A DNA stretch of 64,000 nucleotides from Vagococcus luciliae (GTDB taxonomy: Bacteria > Bacillota > Bacilli > Lactobacillales > Vagococcaceae). The stretch covers positions 685,001-749,000 of the forward strand of contig NZ_CP102451.1 in the NCBI RefSeq assembly GCF_024637875.1. Reading direction: 5' to 3'. Below the pieces are notes generated by a model. The model did not search any database. It had not been told where the DNA came from and saw only the letters and a list, made by a program, of their open reading frames with translations. A program made the position numbers and the translations under genes. Shown one piece after another: positions 1-9,248 of this stretch. The stretch's first letter is position 1. Every line of letters begins with the position of its first letter.

Positions 1-150
1 GAAATAGCAAAGGGCAAGTCGGTTAAAGAAGCTATACAAATTGCCAAAAGTTTTATTCAAGGAGCGATTGAACAAGAAATTTTTGTTGGTCATGGTCATG
101 GGCCAACAAATCATTGGGCAATACCTGCACAAGATATTTTAATTGATTAA
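1..150 (+). CDS. C-terminal end of a ThiD-like (hydroxymethyl)pyrimidine/pyridoxine kinase, partial
   Basis: The first 49 codons are open from base 1 and end in TAA at 148-150. The encoded tail contains GHGHGPTNHWA, typical of the C-terminus of ThiD/PdxK-type ribokinase-fold kinases that phosphorylate hydroxymethylpyrimidine (thiamine salvage) or pyridoxine. Only the last helix and tail are present, so substrate choice (HMP phosphate or pyridoxal) cannot be decided. The start lies outside the window. Confidence 0.6.
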   Translation, partial: EIAKGKSVKEAIQIAKSFIQGAIEQEIFVGHGHGPTNHWAIPAQDILID

Positions 151-175
151 CTATTTTTCAAAAGAATGTTTATTA

Positions 176-204
176 TTGTCTGTATAACGAATAAATGTTA
201 CAAT
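176..204 (+). promoter_or_regulatory. Sigma-A type promoter of the LPxTG protein gene
   Basis: TTGTCT (176-181) and TACAAT (199-204) are separated by exactly 17 bp and lie about 55 bp ahead of the ATG at 259. No experimental support. Confidence 0.55.
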
Positions 205-258
205 TATATTACAAATAGTAATGGTGTTGTAACATTTTGTTTTATAGGAGGGAATCAT

Positions 259-1008
259 ATGAAAAAGTTAGTATTAGGTACAGTGATTATGGCTAGTTTG
301 TTGGTAGGACAAATGGGTTATGCATCTGAATCAACCTCTACATCAAGTACAGATAATTCATCGAGTAAAGTACTAAGTTCCGAAGTAAATGATACAACAG
401 AAACAACAACAGATGAATCAATTCCGGATGCATTAGCGATGACAAAATCTGATATTTTTTTATTAATGAATGACATGGTAAATGAGGGGAAACTCTCTCA
501 ATTTCAATATGAAGGATTGATTTCACGTTTAGAGAAAGTTAACACAGTAGAAGAGGCTACACTTGTTTATTCAGATGCAAATGATTTAGCAAAACAAAAT
601 AAAGAATTGTATCAATCATCATTTGATGAAAAAGTATATAATACCAAACATCAATTAGAGCTATTAGTTCAAGCTGGTCGATTAACACAGAAACAAGCGG
701 ATGAATTTGTTGCAAAAGTTGATAGTAGTAAAACGATTGATGCATTAGATGATATATGGGCTGAGATTGAAAAAGCGGTAGATAAAATATCAACAAAAGC
801 CACAAGTACAATAGAAACGAATATAACAGAAACGAGTACAACAGAAAATGATAAAAAAACAGAAACAGTAGCTAAAATACCTAATTCTAGTGATAAACAA
901 TCAGCTAGTTTACCTAAAACAGGTGAAAAAAAATCTAGTGTTGGGCTACAATTAAGTTTAGTTGCTTCATTGTTCTTAGTAAGTATATTGATGAAAAGAA
1001 AATTATAG
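259..1008 (+). CDS. LPxTG cell-wall-anchored surface protein with two helical repeats
   Basis: A 249-residue secreted protein. The ATG at 259 follows a clear AGGAGG-type site; an upstream in-frame ATG at 166 would overlap the promoter and is rejected. Residues 1-22 form a signal peptide. Residues 23-53 and 180-215 are Ser/Thr-rich linkers. LPKTG at 218-222, a hydrophobic segment and the KRK tail form a sortase anchor signal. Residues about 68-109 and 131-172 are diverged copies of one helical module (pattern hydrophobic helix, G-K/R-L-S/T-Q-x-Q, then T-V/I-x-x-A). The spacing recalls three-helix GA-type albumin-binding modules, but that is weak. The ligand is unknown. A bidirectional terminator follows. 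Confidence 0.85.
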   Translation: MKKLVLGTVIMASLLVGQMGYASESTSTSSTDNSSSKVLSSEVNDTTETTTDESIPDALAMTKSDIFLLMNDMVNEGKLSQFQYEGLISRLEKVNTVEEATLVYSDANDLAKQNKELYQSSFDEKVYNTKHQLELLVQAGRLTQKQADEFVAKVDSSKTIDALDDIWAEIEKAVDKISTKATSTIETNITETSTTENDKKTETVAKIPNSSDKQSASLPKTGEKKSSVGLQLSLVASLFLVSILMKRKL

Positions 1009-1014
1009 CAATAT

Positions 1015-1056
1015 AAAAGAGTGTCACCAAAATAAAGGTGGCGCTCTTTTATTTTT
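1015..1056. terminator. Bidirectional intrinsic terminator
   Basis: Inverted repeat with AAAGAG-G-CACC on the left arm and GGTG-C-CTCTTT on the right (loop about 1029-1036). It has a T-run on the right and an A-run on the left, so it can serve both the LPxTG gene and the convergent minus-strand gene. Confidence 0.8.
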
Positions 1057-1684
1057 TATTAGAAAAGATAATAGACAGGGATGCTTCGGGGTCAATACTA
1101 GTTAGTATTTTTTGATAATAATCAGTTGCTTGTTCTTGTAACCAATCGTGATTTGTATCAATATATTTAATTAATGTTTTATTACTCATCGCGTTGTTTA
1201 TTAACTCATGAGTGTCGATGTCTTCAGTAATAAAACTCAAAAACTCGCCTTTGCTATTAACCACCTCAAACTTTGGATTTCTAATACCAACAACAATAAA
1301 TTCTGGAATAGAAATATTATAAGTATTTGAAGAATGACTTGCCTTATTAATGGTTACATGACTGCCATCAAAACCAAGTTTAGCTTCAAAAGTTCCTTTA
1401 ATATAAGCTGTTTTTTCGCTAAATGGAATTTCCATTCCCAAAAATGTTTTAACCTGACTCTTGTCATAAATATCAGTCACGCTTAGCCCTAATATAGCAA
1501 CGTGGCTGTGCTTAGTCATCGCATTGACAATTTGTGTTTCATTAATTTTAGATTTAGTATGCTATATGTCACGATTGCCAGTAAAAATATCAAAAACCCA
1601 CATACTTATTAATAAAAGGGTTAAACAGATAACTATCCATATGTGAATTTTTAATTTACCAAACTTTCGAATAATATTAGTCAC
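1049..1684 (-). pseudogene. Membrane-anchored extracytoplasmic protein (DUF4230-like), interrupted by an in-frame amber codon
   Basis: Reading the minus strand from GTG at 1684, the first 40 codons give a basic N-terminus and one hydrophobic helix (IHIWIVICLTLLLISMWVF). A TAG stands at 1562-1564. The same frame then continues without a break through the 156-residue ORF beginning at ATG 1519 to TAA at 1049. Anchor and extracellular domain are therefore in one frame, separated by a single stop codon. The body has the beta-rich, Lys/Ser-rich look of DUF4230 proteins, but that assignment is uncertain. AAAGGAG precedes the GTG with unusually short spacing, so the exact start is unsure. Translation from 1519 alone would give a cytosolic fragment without its anchor. 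A sequencing error remains possible. Confidence 0.6.
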
Positions 1685-1868
1685 TCTCCTTTTTATTTTT
1701 AGTGTACTATAATAATAACGTGATGTAGATGAAAATTACGAAAAAATTATACTACAAATTAATTATTTCTGTATTAATCATTAGGTGTTATGAAGCAGTT
1801 TAATGAATTAATAGTTAGGTTAAAATATATTTTCTCATTTTTTTATTAGATAACTTTTTAGTTTTTAC

Positions 1869-1897
1869 TTGTCATGGATGATATGGTTTGCTATAAT
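1869..1897 (+). promoter_or_regulatory. Promoter of the lysine biosynthesis operon
   Basis: TTGTCA (1869-1874), 17-bp spacer, TATAAT (1892-1897). Transcription would start near 1904, just ahead of the lysine riboswitch. Confidence 0.75.
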
Positions 1898-1921
1898 CGT
1901 AAAAAATAATTAAATAAGTAT

Positions 1922-2104
1922 TAGAGATGAGGCGCATTGATCATTATTAGATAAAGTTTTGGAATCTGCAAATAACTTTATTGAAAGGGTGATATGCCGA
2001 AATATCCATGTTGTTGCAGTAGCATGGGTGTTGGATTTGTAGTTAATAGCTATAAGTCTGTCATTATTTTAAAAAAATAATGGGGTGCATCGCTTGTAGA
2101 TAGT
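1922..2104 (+). promoter_or_regulatory. Lysine riboswitch (L box)
   Basis: The stretch carries the conserved L-box core in order: AGAGATGAGGCGC (1923-1935), AAAGGGTGATATGCCGAA (1984-2001), and near the 3' end CTGTCATTATTTT followed by TGGGGTGCATCGCTTGT (about 2058-2097). It is followed at once by an intrinsic terminator. Known action of this class: lysine binding favours the terminator and shuts the operon off. The downstream gene content (lysC, dapA to lysA) agrees. Confidence 0.93.
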
Positions 2105-2105
2105 T

Positions 2106-2141
2106 AAGACAAGTTCATGCCCGTGAACTTGTCTTTTTTAT
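2106..2141 (+). terminator. Riboswitch-controlled terminator ahead of lysC
   Basis: Perfect 12-bp stem, AAGACAAGTTCA (2106-2117) with TGAACTTGTCTT (2124-2135), 6-nt loop, then a T-run. This is the expression platform of the lysine riboswitch; read-through occurs when lysine is low. Confidence 0.9.
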
Positions 2142-2172
2142 TTTTTCGATGCCGATTAGGAGGAAAAATAAA

Positions 2173-3375
2173 ATGACAAAACGAAGTGTCATTAAATTTG
2201 GTGGAACGTCGGTTGGAGATTTTTCAAAAATTAAAAATATAGCTAGTTATCTAGCAACCCGGGTAGAAAAGGTAGAAGAATTAGTTGTTGTCGTCTCAGC
2301 TATGGGAAAAACTACAGATGAATTATTAAAAAATGTCGATATGTTATCTAAAGAGCCTGATCAACATGATTTAGCCTTACTTTTAACCACTGGAGAACAA
2401 CAAACTATTTCTTATATATCTATTGCATTAAAAGCATTAGGAATAAACACTAAAGCTATGACAGGGTTTCAAGCAGGGATAAAAACTAAAGGAAATTATA
2501 TGAAAAGTAAAATATTAGAAGTGGATAATAATGTGTTTGAAAAAGCTTTTGAATCAAATAACGTGGTCGTAGTAGCTGGATTTCAAGGAATGAATGAGGC
2601 GGGTGAATTAACAACACTAGGTCGGGGGGGAAGTGATACCACGGCTGTTGCAATTGCGTCTTCTCTTGGCACACCGTGTGAAATTTATACAGATGTAGCA
2701 GGCGTTTATGGTACTGATCCACGATTATATTCTGCTAAGCGTTTAGATGTTGTCAGTTTTGAAGAAATGATGGAGATGAGTGCATTAGGTGCAGGAGTAC
2801 TGGAAACAAGAAGTGTCGAAATTGCTAAAAATTACAATGTACCCATTTATTTAGGGCAAACACTATCAAATGAAAGAGGGACTTGGATTATGCCACAAGA
2901 AGATATTTTAGAGCAAAAAGCTGTGACAGGAGTAGCACTAGATAAAGACATGCATTATGTTACATTTAGTTACCCAAAAAATGATGCTACGTTATTAAAA
3001 CAATTATTTACTCAATTAGAAAAAGAAGAAATTAATATTGATATGATTTCTCAAATTGTCAATACGGAAGGTTTACAAATTTCATTTACGATGAAAGATA
3101 CAGATACGTTAGAGTTAAAACATATTTTTGATACCTTATATCAAGAATTTGCTGAATTGAACTATGTGGTGAAATCAGAATATGTTAAGGTGTCTGTCAT
3201 TGGGTCAGGAATGCGTGATATGTCAGGAGTAGCTAGTAAAGTATTTATGACTCTGTTAGAAAATGATATCGAGTTTTATCAAGTCACGACATCTGAAATT
3301 AGTATTTCGTATGTAGTGGATAAGGCAAATGGTGTTTTAGCTGTTGGAAAATTATGTGCAGTGTTCGGTTTATAA
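2173..3375 (+). CDS. lysC: Aspartate kinase (monofunctional)
   Basis: Phosphorylates L-aspartate with ATP, the first step from aspartate to lysine. The ATG at 2173 follows AGGAGG (2159-2164); the longer reading from 2149 begins inside the terminator region and is rejected. The 400-residue protein shows IKFGGTSVGD at about 7-16 (ATP/aspartate site), TTGEQQT, and GRGGSDTTAVAIA at about 150-160. Two ACT-type regulatory regions fill about 260-400. There is no homoserine dehydrogenase domain. Its place directly behind a lysine riboswitch marks it as the lysine-pathway isozyme. The next enzyme, aspartate-semialdehyde dehydrogenase (asd), is not in the operon. Confidence 0.93.
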   Translation: MTKRSVIKFGGTSVGDFSKIKNIASYLATRVEKVEELVVVVSAMGKTTDELLKNVDMLSKEPDQHDLALLLTTGEQQTISYISIALKALGINTKAMTGFQAGIKTKGNYMKSKILEVDNNVFEKAFESNNVVVVAGFQGMNEAGELTTLGRGGSDTTAVAIASSLGTPCEIYTDVAGVYGTDPRLYSAKRLDVVSFEEMMEMSALGAGVLETRSVEIAKNYNVPIYLGQTLSNERGTWIMPQEDILEQKAVTGVALDKDMHYVTFSYPKNDATLLKQLFTQLEKEEINIDMISQIVNTEGLQISFTMKDTDTLELKHIFDTLYQEFAELNYVVKSEYVKVSVIGSGMRDMSGVASKVFMTLLENDIEFYQVTTSEISISYVVDKANGVLAVGKLCAVFGL

Positions 3376-3390
3376 AAGAGAGGAGAAAGA

Positions 3391-4272
3391 ATGATGACTC
3401 AATTATTTAAAGGATCAGCCGTTGCTATCACAACACCATTTAGTCATGATGAAGTAGATTATGATACATTTGAAAGACATGTTAATTTTTTAGTAGATGA
3501 AGGAGCTCAAGCATTATTTGTTAATGGAACAACAGGAGAAGGGTCTACTTTAACAGAAGAAGAACGTTTAAACTTAATTCGGTTGTCAGTTAAAGCCTCT
3601 GATGGACGCGTACCAATCATTGCGAATACTGGAACAAATGATACCAAAGCATCTTTATCTCATTCTTTAAAAGCCAAAGAAGCTGGAGCTAATGCAATCA
3701 TGTTGATTACACCTTATTATAATAAAACGAGTCAACGTGGATTGATTAAACACTTTAATTTAATAGCTGATGCTGTCGAATTACCAGTTGTATTATATAA
3801 TGTTCCGTCTAGAACCAATATGACGATTGATGTTGAAACATTGGTTGAACTAGCTAAACATCCTTACATTGTAGCATTAAAAGATGCAACAGGTGATATG
3901 GAATATCTTAGCCAATGTAAGGCACAATTACCAAATGATTTTTCTATTTACAGTGGCAATGATGATTCAATTATTCCTTTTTTTGAGCGTGGTGGAGATG
4001 GTGTGATTTCTGTTATTGCTAATGCTACACCAAAAGCATTTCAAGACATTTATACAACCTATCAAACAAATCCAAAAGAAGCAAAAGCCTTATTTGAAAA
4101 AATTAAACCATTAATTAATAGTTTAAGCATCGATATTAATCCCATGCCAATTAAAGCATTAGTTAATTATGTAGGATACGCTGAAAACGAGATTCGCTTA
4201 CCATTAGTTGAACTAGAAGAAGACGTGCGACAACCTATAATACAGGCATATCAAGAATTTAAAGGAGTGTAA
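3391..4272 (+). CDS. dapA: 4-hydroxy-tetrahydrodipicolinate synthase
   Basis: Condenses aspartate semialdehyde with pyruvate, committing carbon to diaminopimelate and lysine. Class I aldolase barrel of 293 residues. Visible catalytic features: Schiff-base Lys at about 164 in ALKDATGD, Tyr at about 136 in YNVPSRT, and the Thr pair in [10 protein letters not shown] (about 45-54). AGGAG at 3381-3385 serves ATG 3391, or ATG 3394 three bases on. The gene lies 15 bp after lysC and 4 bp before dapB. Confidence 0.96.
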   Translation: MMTQLFKGSAVAITTPFSHDEVDYDTFERHVNFLVDEGAQALFVNGTTGEGSTLTEEERLNLIRLSVKASDGRVPIIANTGTNDTKASLSHSLKAKEAGANAIMLITPYYNKTSQRGLIKHFNLIADAVELPVVLYNVPSRTNMTIDVETLVELAKHPYIVALKDATGDMEYLSQCKAQLPNDFSIYSGNDDSIIPFFERGGDGVISVIANATPKAFQDIYTTYQTNPKEAKALFEKIKPLINSLSIDINPMPIKALVNYVGYAENEIRLPLVELEEDVRQPIIQAYQEFKGV

Positions 4273-4276
4273 GCTT

Positions 4277-4996
4277 ATGGATATTATATTAGTTGGGTAT
4301 GGAGCAATGAACCAGCGAGTGGCACACTTAGCAACGTATCGTGGACATAACATCGTAGGAATAGTGACACCAGCTGAAAGGGAACATCCTTATCCAGCAT
4401 TTCAAATCGAAGATGATTTACCTCAAGCAGACGTCATGATTGATTTTTCTCATCCGGATTTGAGTTTACCAATGATTAAAAAAAATACAGGCATTCCATT
4501 AGTTGTCGCAACGACTGGTCAAAAAGAAGAGATTATCAGTGCCTTAGCAGACATATCAACCACAACTCCCGTTTTCTTTAGCGCCAATATGAGTTATGGT
4601 GTCCATGTGTTGACGGAAATTATAAAATACAGTGTGCCATTACTTAAAAATTTTGATATTGAATTAACCGAAAAACATCACCGTAAAAAAGTCGATGCAC
4701 CAAGTGGCACTCTCGTGAAATTGTATGATGCGATTAAAGAAATCAAAAAGAATTCTTATCCAGTTTATGATCGACATGAAAAACATACACCAAGAGATGA
4801 TGATGAAATTGGCATTAGTGTGATTCGTGGTGGCTCGATTGTTGGAGAACATGAAGTGTTATTTGCTGGTGAAGAAGAAACAATTCAAATTATTCACCGA
4901 GCACAGAGTAAAGATATTTTTGCTAATGGTAGTTTAGATGTAGCAGAAAAATTAATACATCAACAATCAGGATTTTATACATTTGATAACTTATAG
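4277..4996 (+). CDS. dapB: 4-hydroxy-tetrahydrodipicolinate reductase
   Basis: Reduces the DapA product to tetrahydrodipicolinate with NAD(P)H. The 239-residue protein has an N-terminal Rossmann motif [10 protein letters not shown] (the second Gly of the usual G-x-x-G-x-M-G is replaced). It also carries the family hallmark [14 protein letters not shown] at about 132-145, with the catalytic His and substrate-binding Lys, and a conserved GEHEVLFAG near the C-terminus. The start ATG at 4277 sits 7 bp after GGAG at the dapA stop. Confidence 0.94.
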   Translation: MDIILVGYGAMNQRVAHLATYRGHNIVGIVTPAEREHPYPAFQIEDDLPQADVMIDFSHPDLSLPMIKKNTGIPLVVATTGQKEEIISALADISTTTPVFFSANMSYGVHVLTEIIKYSVPLLKNFDIELTEKHHRKKVDAPSGTLVKLYDAIKEIKKNSYPVYDRHEKHTPRDDDEIGISVIRGGSIVGEHEVLFAGEEETIQIIHRAQSKDIFANGSLDVAEKLIHQQSGFYTFDNL

Positions 4997-5011
4997 AAAG
5001 AAGGGGTATTT

Positions 5012-5731
5012 TTGGAATTACAATCAGCTCAAGAGATTATTCAATATATTAGCGATAGTAAAAAGCAAACACCAGTAAAAGTTTACGCCAATGGAGAGTT
5101 TAAAGGAGTCGAATTTCCAGAAAGTTTTAAAGTGTTTGGTTGCAAATACTCAAAAACAATCTTTGCAGATTTCAGTGAATGGAAAGTATTCTATGAAGCT
5201 AACAAATCACTTTTTAAAGAGATTGAGATCGAATATGACAGACGCAATTCAGCCATTCCTCTGATTGACCAAACAAAACTAAATGCCCGTATTGAGCCAG
5301 GTTCATTTATCCGTGAACATGCGGTGATTAAAGATGGGGCAGTTGTCATGATGGGAGCTACAATTAATATTGGAGCGGTCGTTGGCGAAGGAACGATGAT
5401 TGATATGAACGCAACACTTGGTGGACGTGCAACAACAGGAAAAAATGTTCACGTTGGAGCCGGCGCAGTATTAGCTGGCGTGATTGAACCACCTAGCGCG
5501 CAACCAGTTGTGGTAGAAGATGATGTGTTGATTGGGGCGAACGCCGTTATCTTAGAAGGCGTTAGAGTTGGCAAAGGAGCGGTTGTGGCTGCAGGCTCAA
5601 TCGTGACTGAAGATGTCCCTGCAGGAAGTGTCGTTGCAGGTATTCCTGCCAAAGTGATTAAAAAAGTCAGTGATGTGAACGAATCTAAAATAGAAATCGT
5701 TCAAGCACTCAGAAAATTAAATGAAGAATAG
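5012..5731 (+). CDS. dapH: Tetrahydrodipicolinate N-acetyltransferase
   Basis: Acetylates tetrahydrodipicolinate from acetyl-CoA, the first step of the acetylase branch of the diaminopimelate pathway. It starts with TTG at 5012, five bases after AAGGGG; no ATG is better placed. The 239 residues comprise a short alpha domain (about 1-85) and a left-handed beta-helix of hexapeptide repeats (about 90-210: [19 protein letters not shown] and similar), ending in [11 protein letters not shown]. Presence of dapL next door supports the acetyl rather than succinyl variant. Confidence 0.93.
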   Translation: MELQSAQEIIQYISDSKKQTPVKVYANGEFKGVEFPESFKVFGCKYSKTIFADFSEWKVFYEANKSLFKEIEIEYDRRNSAIPLIDQTKLNARIEPGSFIREHAVIKDGAVVMMGATINIGAVVGEGTMIDMNATLGGRATTGKNVHVGAGAVLAGVIEPPSAQPVVVEDDVLIGANAVILEGVRVGKGAVVAAGSIVTEDVPAGSVVAGIPAKVIKKVSDVNESKIEIVQALRKLNEE

Positions 5732-5761
5732 TTGATAGTATAAATAACAGGAGATGATTGT

Positions 5762-6907
5762 GTGGTAGAAGAGTATTTGGTTAAAACGCGTCGCTGGTTG
5801 CATCAACACCCAGAATTAAGTTTGCAGGAATTTGAAACAACTGCTTTTATTAAAAAAGAGTTGGATAAAATGGGTGTAGCATATGACACGCCACTTGAAA
5901 CAGGCGTTGTGGCTTATATCAAAGGAAGCGGAGATAAAAGTATTGCGTTTCGAGCAGATATAGACGCGTTACCCATTCATGAAGAAAATGAGGTAGAGTA
6001 TCGCTCACAAGTAGATAATGTCATGCATGCATGTGGACATGATGGTCACATTACTATGCTACTTGCGTTTATTCAACGTGTAAAAGAATTATCTGAAAAA
6101 AGCCCATTAAAATCAACTGTTTATTTTATATTTCAACCAGCAGAGGAAACATATGGTGGGGCAAATATCTTACTAAACCAGTATCAGTTTGATATGACAC
6201 CATCGTTTGTTTTTGGTTTACATATGATGCCAGACGAAAATGAAGGAATCATATTGTCCAAACCAGGTCCAATTACTGCTAGTGCAACAGAATATCGTTT
6301 TTTTATTAACGGATTGTCAGCCCATGTTGCTAATAAAGAACAAGGATACTCTGCAGGAGAAGCCTTGCTAACCGTATTGAATCAATTATCACAATTACAG
6401 CATTATCATCTTGCCGGGTTACACCAAAATATCATTCACATAGGTTCATTTAAATCAGGAGAAGCCATTAACACTGTTCCGTCAAAGGCTTATTTAGAAG
6501 GGACGATTAGAACATATAGCCAAGACGATTTAGACATTGTGAAAGAACAAATGACACGAATAAAAGAGGCAAGTGAGTTATTAACAAATTGCTCAATTGA
6601 GCTTGTTTTTTCTGAAGGGTACCCGTCGACTATTAACGACCCAGTTGCATATGAATTAATGAAAAAAGCAAGTATGGAGACTAGTTTAACTTGGATTGAA
6701 AAAGATGAGCCTTATTTATTTGGTGAAGATTTTTCATTTTATCAACAAATTGCCCCAACTTCTTTTGCTTTTTTAGGTTGTCGAAATGAGGAAAAGGGAT
6801 ATGTAACAGGGTTGCATACATCGACACTTAATTTTGATGAGCGAGTACTAGCAAAAGGTGTTGAGTTATATGAATCGATACTAACACAATTTGAGGAATG
6901 TTTATGA
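5762..6907 (+). CDS. dapL: N-acetyl-diaminopimelate deacetylase (M20 amidohydrolase)
   Basis: Removes the acetyl group from N-acetyl-LL-diaminopimelate. The GTG start at 5762 follows AGGAG. The 381-residue M20 enzyme shows HQHPELS near the N-terminus, the metal-site motifs DIDALP and MHACGHDGH at about 90, QPAEE, and GEDFSF near the C-terminus. Homologous hippurate or aminoacyl hydrolases look alike, but the operon fixes the role. Its TGA overlaps the next ATG by 4 bp. Confidence 0.9.
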   Translation: MVEEYLVKTRRWLHQHPELSLQEFETTAFIKKELDKMGVAYDTPLETGVVAYIKGSGDKSIAFRADIDALPIHEENEVEYRSQVDNVMHACGHDGHITMLLAFIQRVKELSEKSPLKSTVYFIFQPAEETYGGANILLNQYQFDMTPSFVFGLHMMPDENEGIILSKPGPITASATEYRFFINGLSAHVANKEQGYSAGEALLTVLNQLSQLQHYHLAGLHQNIIHIGSFKSGEAINTVPSKAYLEGTIRTYSQDDLDIVKEQMTRIKEASELLTNCSIELVFSEGYPSTINDPVAYELMKKASMETSLTWIEKDEPYLFGEDFSFYQQIAPTSFAFLGCRNEEKGYVTGLHTSTLNFDERVLAKGVELYESILTQFEECL

Positions 6908-7971
6908 CAGCAACTTTGACAGTAAATAAATCAATTTTTAAAGAGAATATCAAACAAGTAGTTGGAGATACTCCAGTGATGGCTGTGGTAAAAAATAATG
7001 CTTATAATTTTGGATTGGACTTTGCAATTGAGGTTTTTTTAGAAGTTGGAATAGAGATGTTTAGTACAACGTCTTTACGTGAAGCTATTAAAATTAGGAA
7101 AGTAGCACCGAAAGCAATGATCTTTTTAATGAATCCAGGTATTGAATTTGAAATATTAAGAAAATATGACATTCAAATGACTCTACCTTCTCTATCTTTT
7201 TATCATCAATACAAGGATGAGTTATCTGGGATTAAAGTCCATCTAGAATATGAGAACTTACTTCATCGATCAGGCTTTCATACGTTTGAGGAGATGAAGC
7301 AAGTTATACAAGAAAACAGTCAACTACCGAAAAAACAGCAACTCAATATTACGGGAATTTGGACGCATTTTGGTTATGCTGATGAATTTGATGTGAGTGA
7401 ATATGAGATAGAAAAAGAAGCGTGGTTAACAGGGTTAAACGAGATGTTAACACAATACAATTTTCAATATATCCACGCACAAAATAGTGCGAGCTTTATG
7501 CGTGATGACTTGTTTGAGCATCATACCCATGTTAGATTAGGTATTGTTTTATATGGTTGTCGACCATATTCTAGTTTGCCAGAAAACGCCGTGAAACAGT
7601 CGTTGACCCTTAGTGCAAATGTTATCCAATGTCGCGAGTTAAAAAAAGGTGATTCGGCTGGTTATAGTTTTGCTTATACAGCGAAGACAGATACAACGGT
7701 TGCTGTAGTGGATATTGGATACGGAGATGGCGTATTGCGGGCACGAAGTCAATATGACTGTTTGATTAATGGAAAAAGATATCCCATACGAGCTCTTATG
7801 ATGAGCCATTTATTAGTGGAAATTGATGAAGCAGTTAAACCGCAAGATAATGTGATTTTATATGGTGAAGATATCCGTATAGATGAGTATACATTTAAAG
7901 GAGTCGGAGCGAATTCGGAACAAATCAGTGCGTTGAACCACTGTTCTTTAGAAAGGAAGATAATTGGATGA
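6904..7971 (+). CDS. Alanine racemase-like PLP enzyme inside the lysine operon
   Basis: A fold-type III PLP enzyme of 355 residues. The start ATG 6904 gives an ATGA overlap with dapL and good spacing from GAGG; ATG 6898 is only one base from that site. PLP-binding Lys is about residue 30 in AVVKNNAYNFG, a variant of the usual AVVKANAYGHG. RLGIVLYG and AGYSFAYTAKTD...VDIGYGDG match the C-terminal racemase regions, including the candidate catalytic Tyr. From memory, the Staphylococcus aureus dap operon carries an alr2 gene at this same position. No dapF (diaminopimelate epimerase) is present here, so this enzyme may make D-Ala or act on diaminopimelate. That second role is inference. Confidence 0.8.
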   Translation: MTATLTVNKSIFKENIKQVVGDTPVMAVVKNNAYNFGLDFAIEVFLEVGIEMFSTTSLREAIKIRKVAPKAMIFLMNPGIEFEILRKYDIQMTLPSLSFYHQYKDELSGIKVHLEYENLLHRSGFHTFEEMKQVIQENSQLPKKQQLNITGIWTHFGYADEFDVSEYEIEKEAWLTGLNEMLTQYNFQYIHAQNSASFMRDDLFEHHTHVRLGIVLYGCRPYSSLPENAVKQSLTLSANVIQCRELKKGDSAGYSFAYTAKTDTTVAVVDIGYGDGVLRARSQYDCLINGKRYPIRALMMSHLLVEIDEAVKPQDNVILYGEDIRIDEYTFKGVGANSEQISALNHCSLERKIIG

Positions 7972-9230
7972 CACTAACTTATACAAATGGAGAACTAACT
8001 TTACATGGTCATAAATTAACAGATATTGCTAAAGAATACGGCACGCCTTTGTTTGTTTATGATGAAGTGGCAATTCGTAATCAGTGTCGGAGATTTCATA
8101 CAGCACTGAAAGAATCAGGTTTATCTTATACTATTTCTTATGCCTCAAAAGCTTTTTCAGCTATTCAACTATTTAATCTAATGGCTGAAGAAGGGATGGG
8201 GCTAGATGTGGTGAGTGAAGGTGAATTGTATACTGCGTTGCAATCTAAGGTATTACCAGACACAATTCATTTTCATGGAAATAATAAAACTGATCGAGAA
8301 ATTCGCTATGCGATTGAGTCTGGAGTAGAGTATTTTGTGGTAGATAGTTTATCAGAAATTGAACGACTAAACGAGCTAGCAACTAAAAAAGTTAAAGCAT
8401 TGCTTAGAATCAATCCAGGTGTTGAAGCTCATACGCACGAATTTATTCAAACAGGACAAGAAGATAGTAAATTTGGGTTAAGTATTCAAAAAGGTTTAGC
8501 ACTTGACGGTGTAAGAAAAATTGAGGATGCTGAAAATATTGAATTTATGGGTGTTCATTTCCATATAGGTTCTCAAATTTTTGAATCAACAGGAACGGTT
8601 GCCACCATTGAACAGGTGATAACTTGGTTATCTGATAATCATATTCAAGCTCAAGTATTAAATATTGGTGGTGGGTTTGGTATCAAATACACAGATGAGG
8701 ATGTTAGCTACCCTATCGAAGAGGGGATAAAAATCATTACTGATACACTTAAGTCAGCCTGTCACGCAGTTGGTTATCCTGTTCCAGCAATTTCTTTGGA
8801 ACCAGGTCGCTCAATTGTTGGTGAAGCAGGTGTTACACTTTATGAAGTAGGAACGGTGAAAGATATCCCTGAAACGAATTATTATGTATCGATAGATGGT
8901 GGGATGAGTGATCATATCAGAACGGCACTTTATGGAGCAACCTACGATATACTGCTAGCAAACCGAGCGGAAGAATATGATAAATTGATGACAGTGGCTG
9001 GAAAACTGTGTGAGTCAGGTGATATCATAAGACGTGACATAAAATTACCGTCAAGTGTTCACCGTGGGGACTTACTTGTGGTATTATCAACTGGTGCCTA
9101 TCATTATAGCATGAGTTCGAATTATAATCAGATGTTAAAACCCGCTGTGGTATTTGTGACACCAGAAAAAGTTCGTTTAGCGGTGCGACGTCAGACACTA
9201 GAACACCTTATCGCACAAGATGTAAGATAA
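7968..9230 (+). CDS. lysA: Diaminopimelate decarboxylase
   Basis: Converts meso-diaminopimelate to L-lysine, the last step. The 420-residue fold-type III PLP enzyme has Lys at about 61 in SYASKAFSA. It also shows HFHGNNKTDREI, VHFHIGSQIFE, the glycine loop NIGGGFGIKY, LEPGRSIVGEAG, and CESGDIIRRD (Cys of the active site contributed across the dimer). It overlaps the preceding gene by ATGA at 7968, so the two are translationally coupled. Confidence 0.95.
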   Translation: MTLTYTNGELTLHGHKLTDIAKEYGTPLFVYDEVAIRNQCRRFHTALKESGLSYTISYASKAFSAIQLFNLMAEEGMGLDVVSEGELYTALQSKVLPDTIHFHGNNKTDREIRYAIESGVEYFVVDSLSEIERLNELATKKVKALLRINPGVEAHTHEFIQTGQEDSKFGLSIQKGLALDGVRKIEDAENIEFMGVHFHIGSQIFESTGTVATIEQVITWLSDNHIQAQVLNIGGGFGIKYTDEDVSYPIEEGIKIITDTLKSACHAVGYPVPAISLEPGRSIVGEAGVTLYEVGTVKDIPETNYYVSIDGGMSDHIRTALYGATYDILLANRAEEYDKLMTVAGKLCESGDIIRRDIKLPSSVHRGDLLVVLSTGAYHYSMSSNYNQMLKPAVVFVTPEKVRLAVRRQTLEHLIAQDVR

Positions 9231-9248
9231 ATGAAAGAAGAGAAAATA

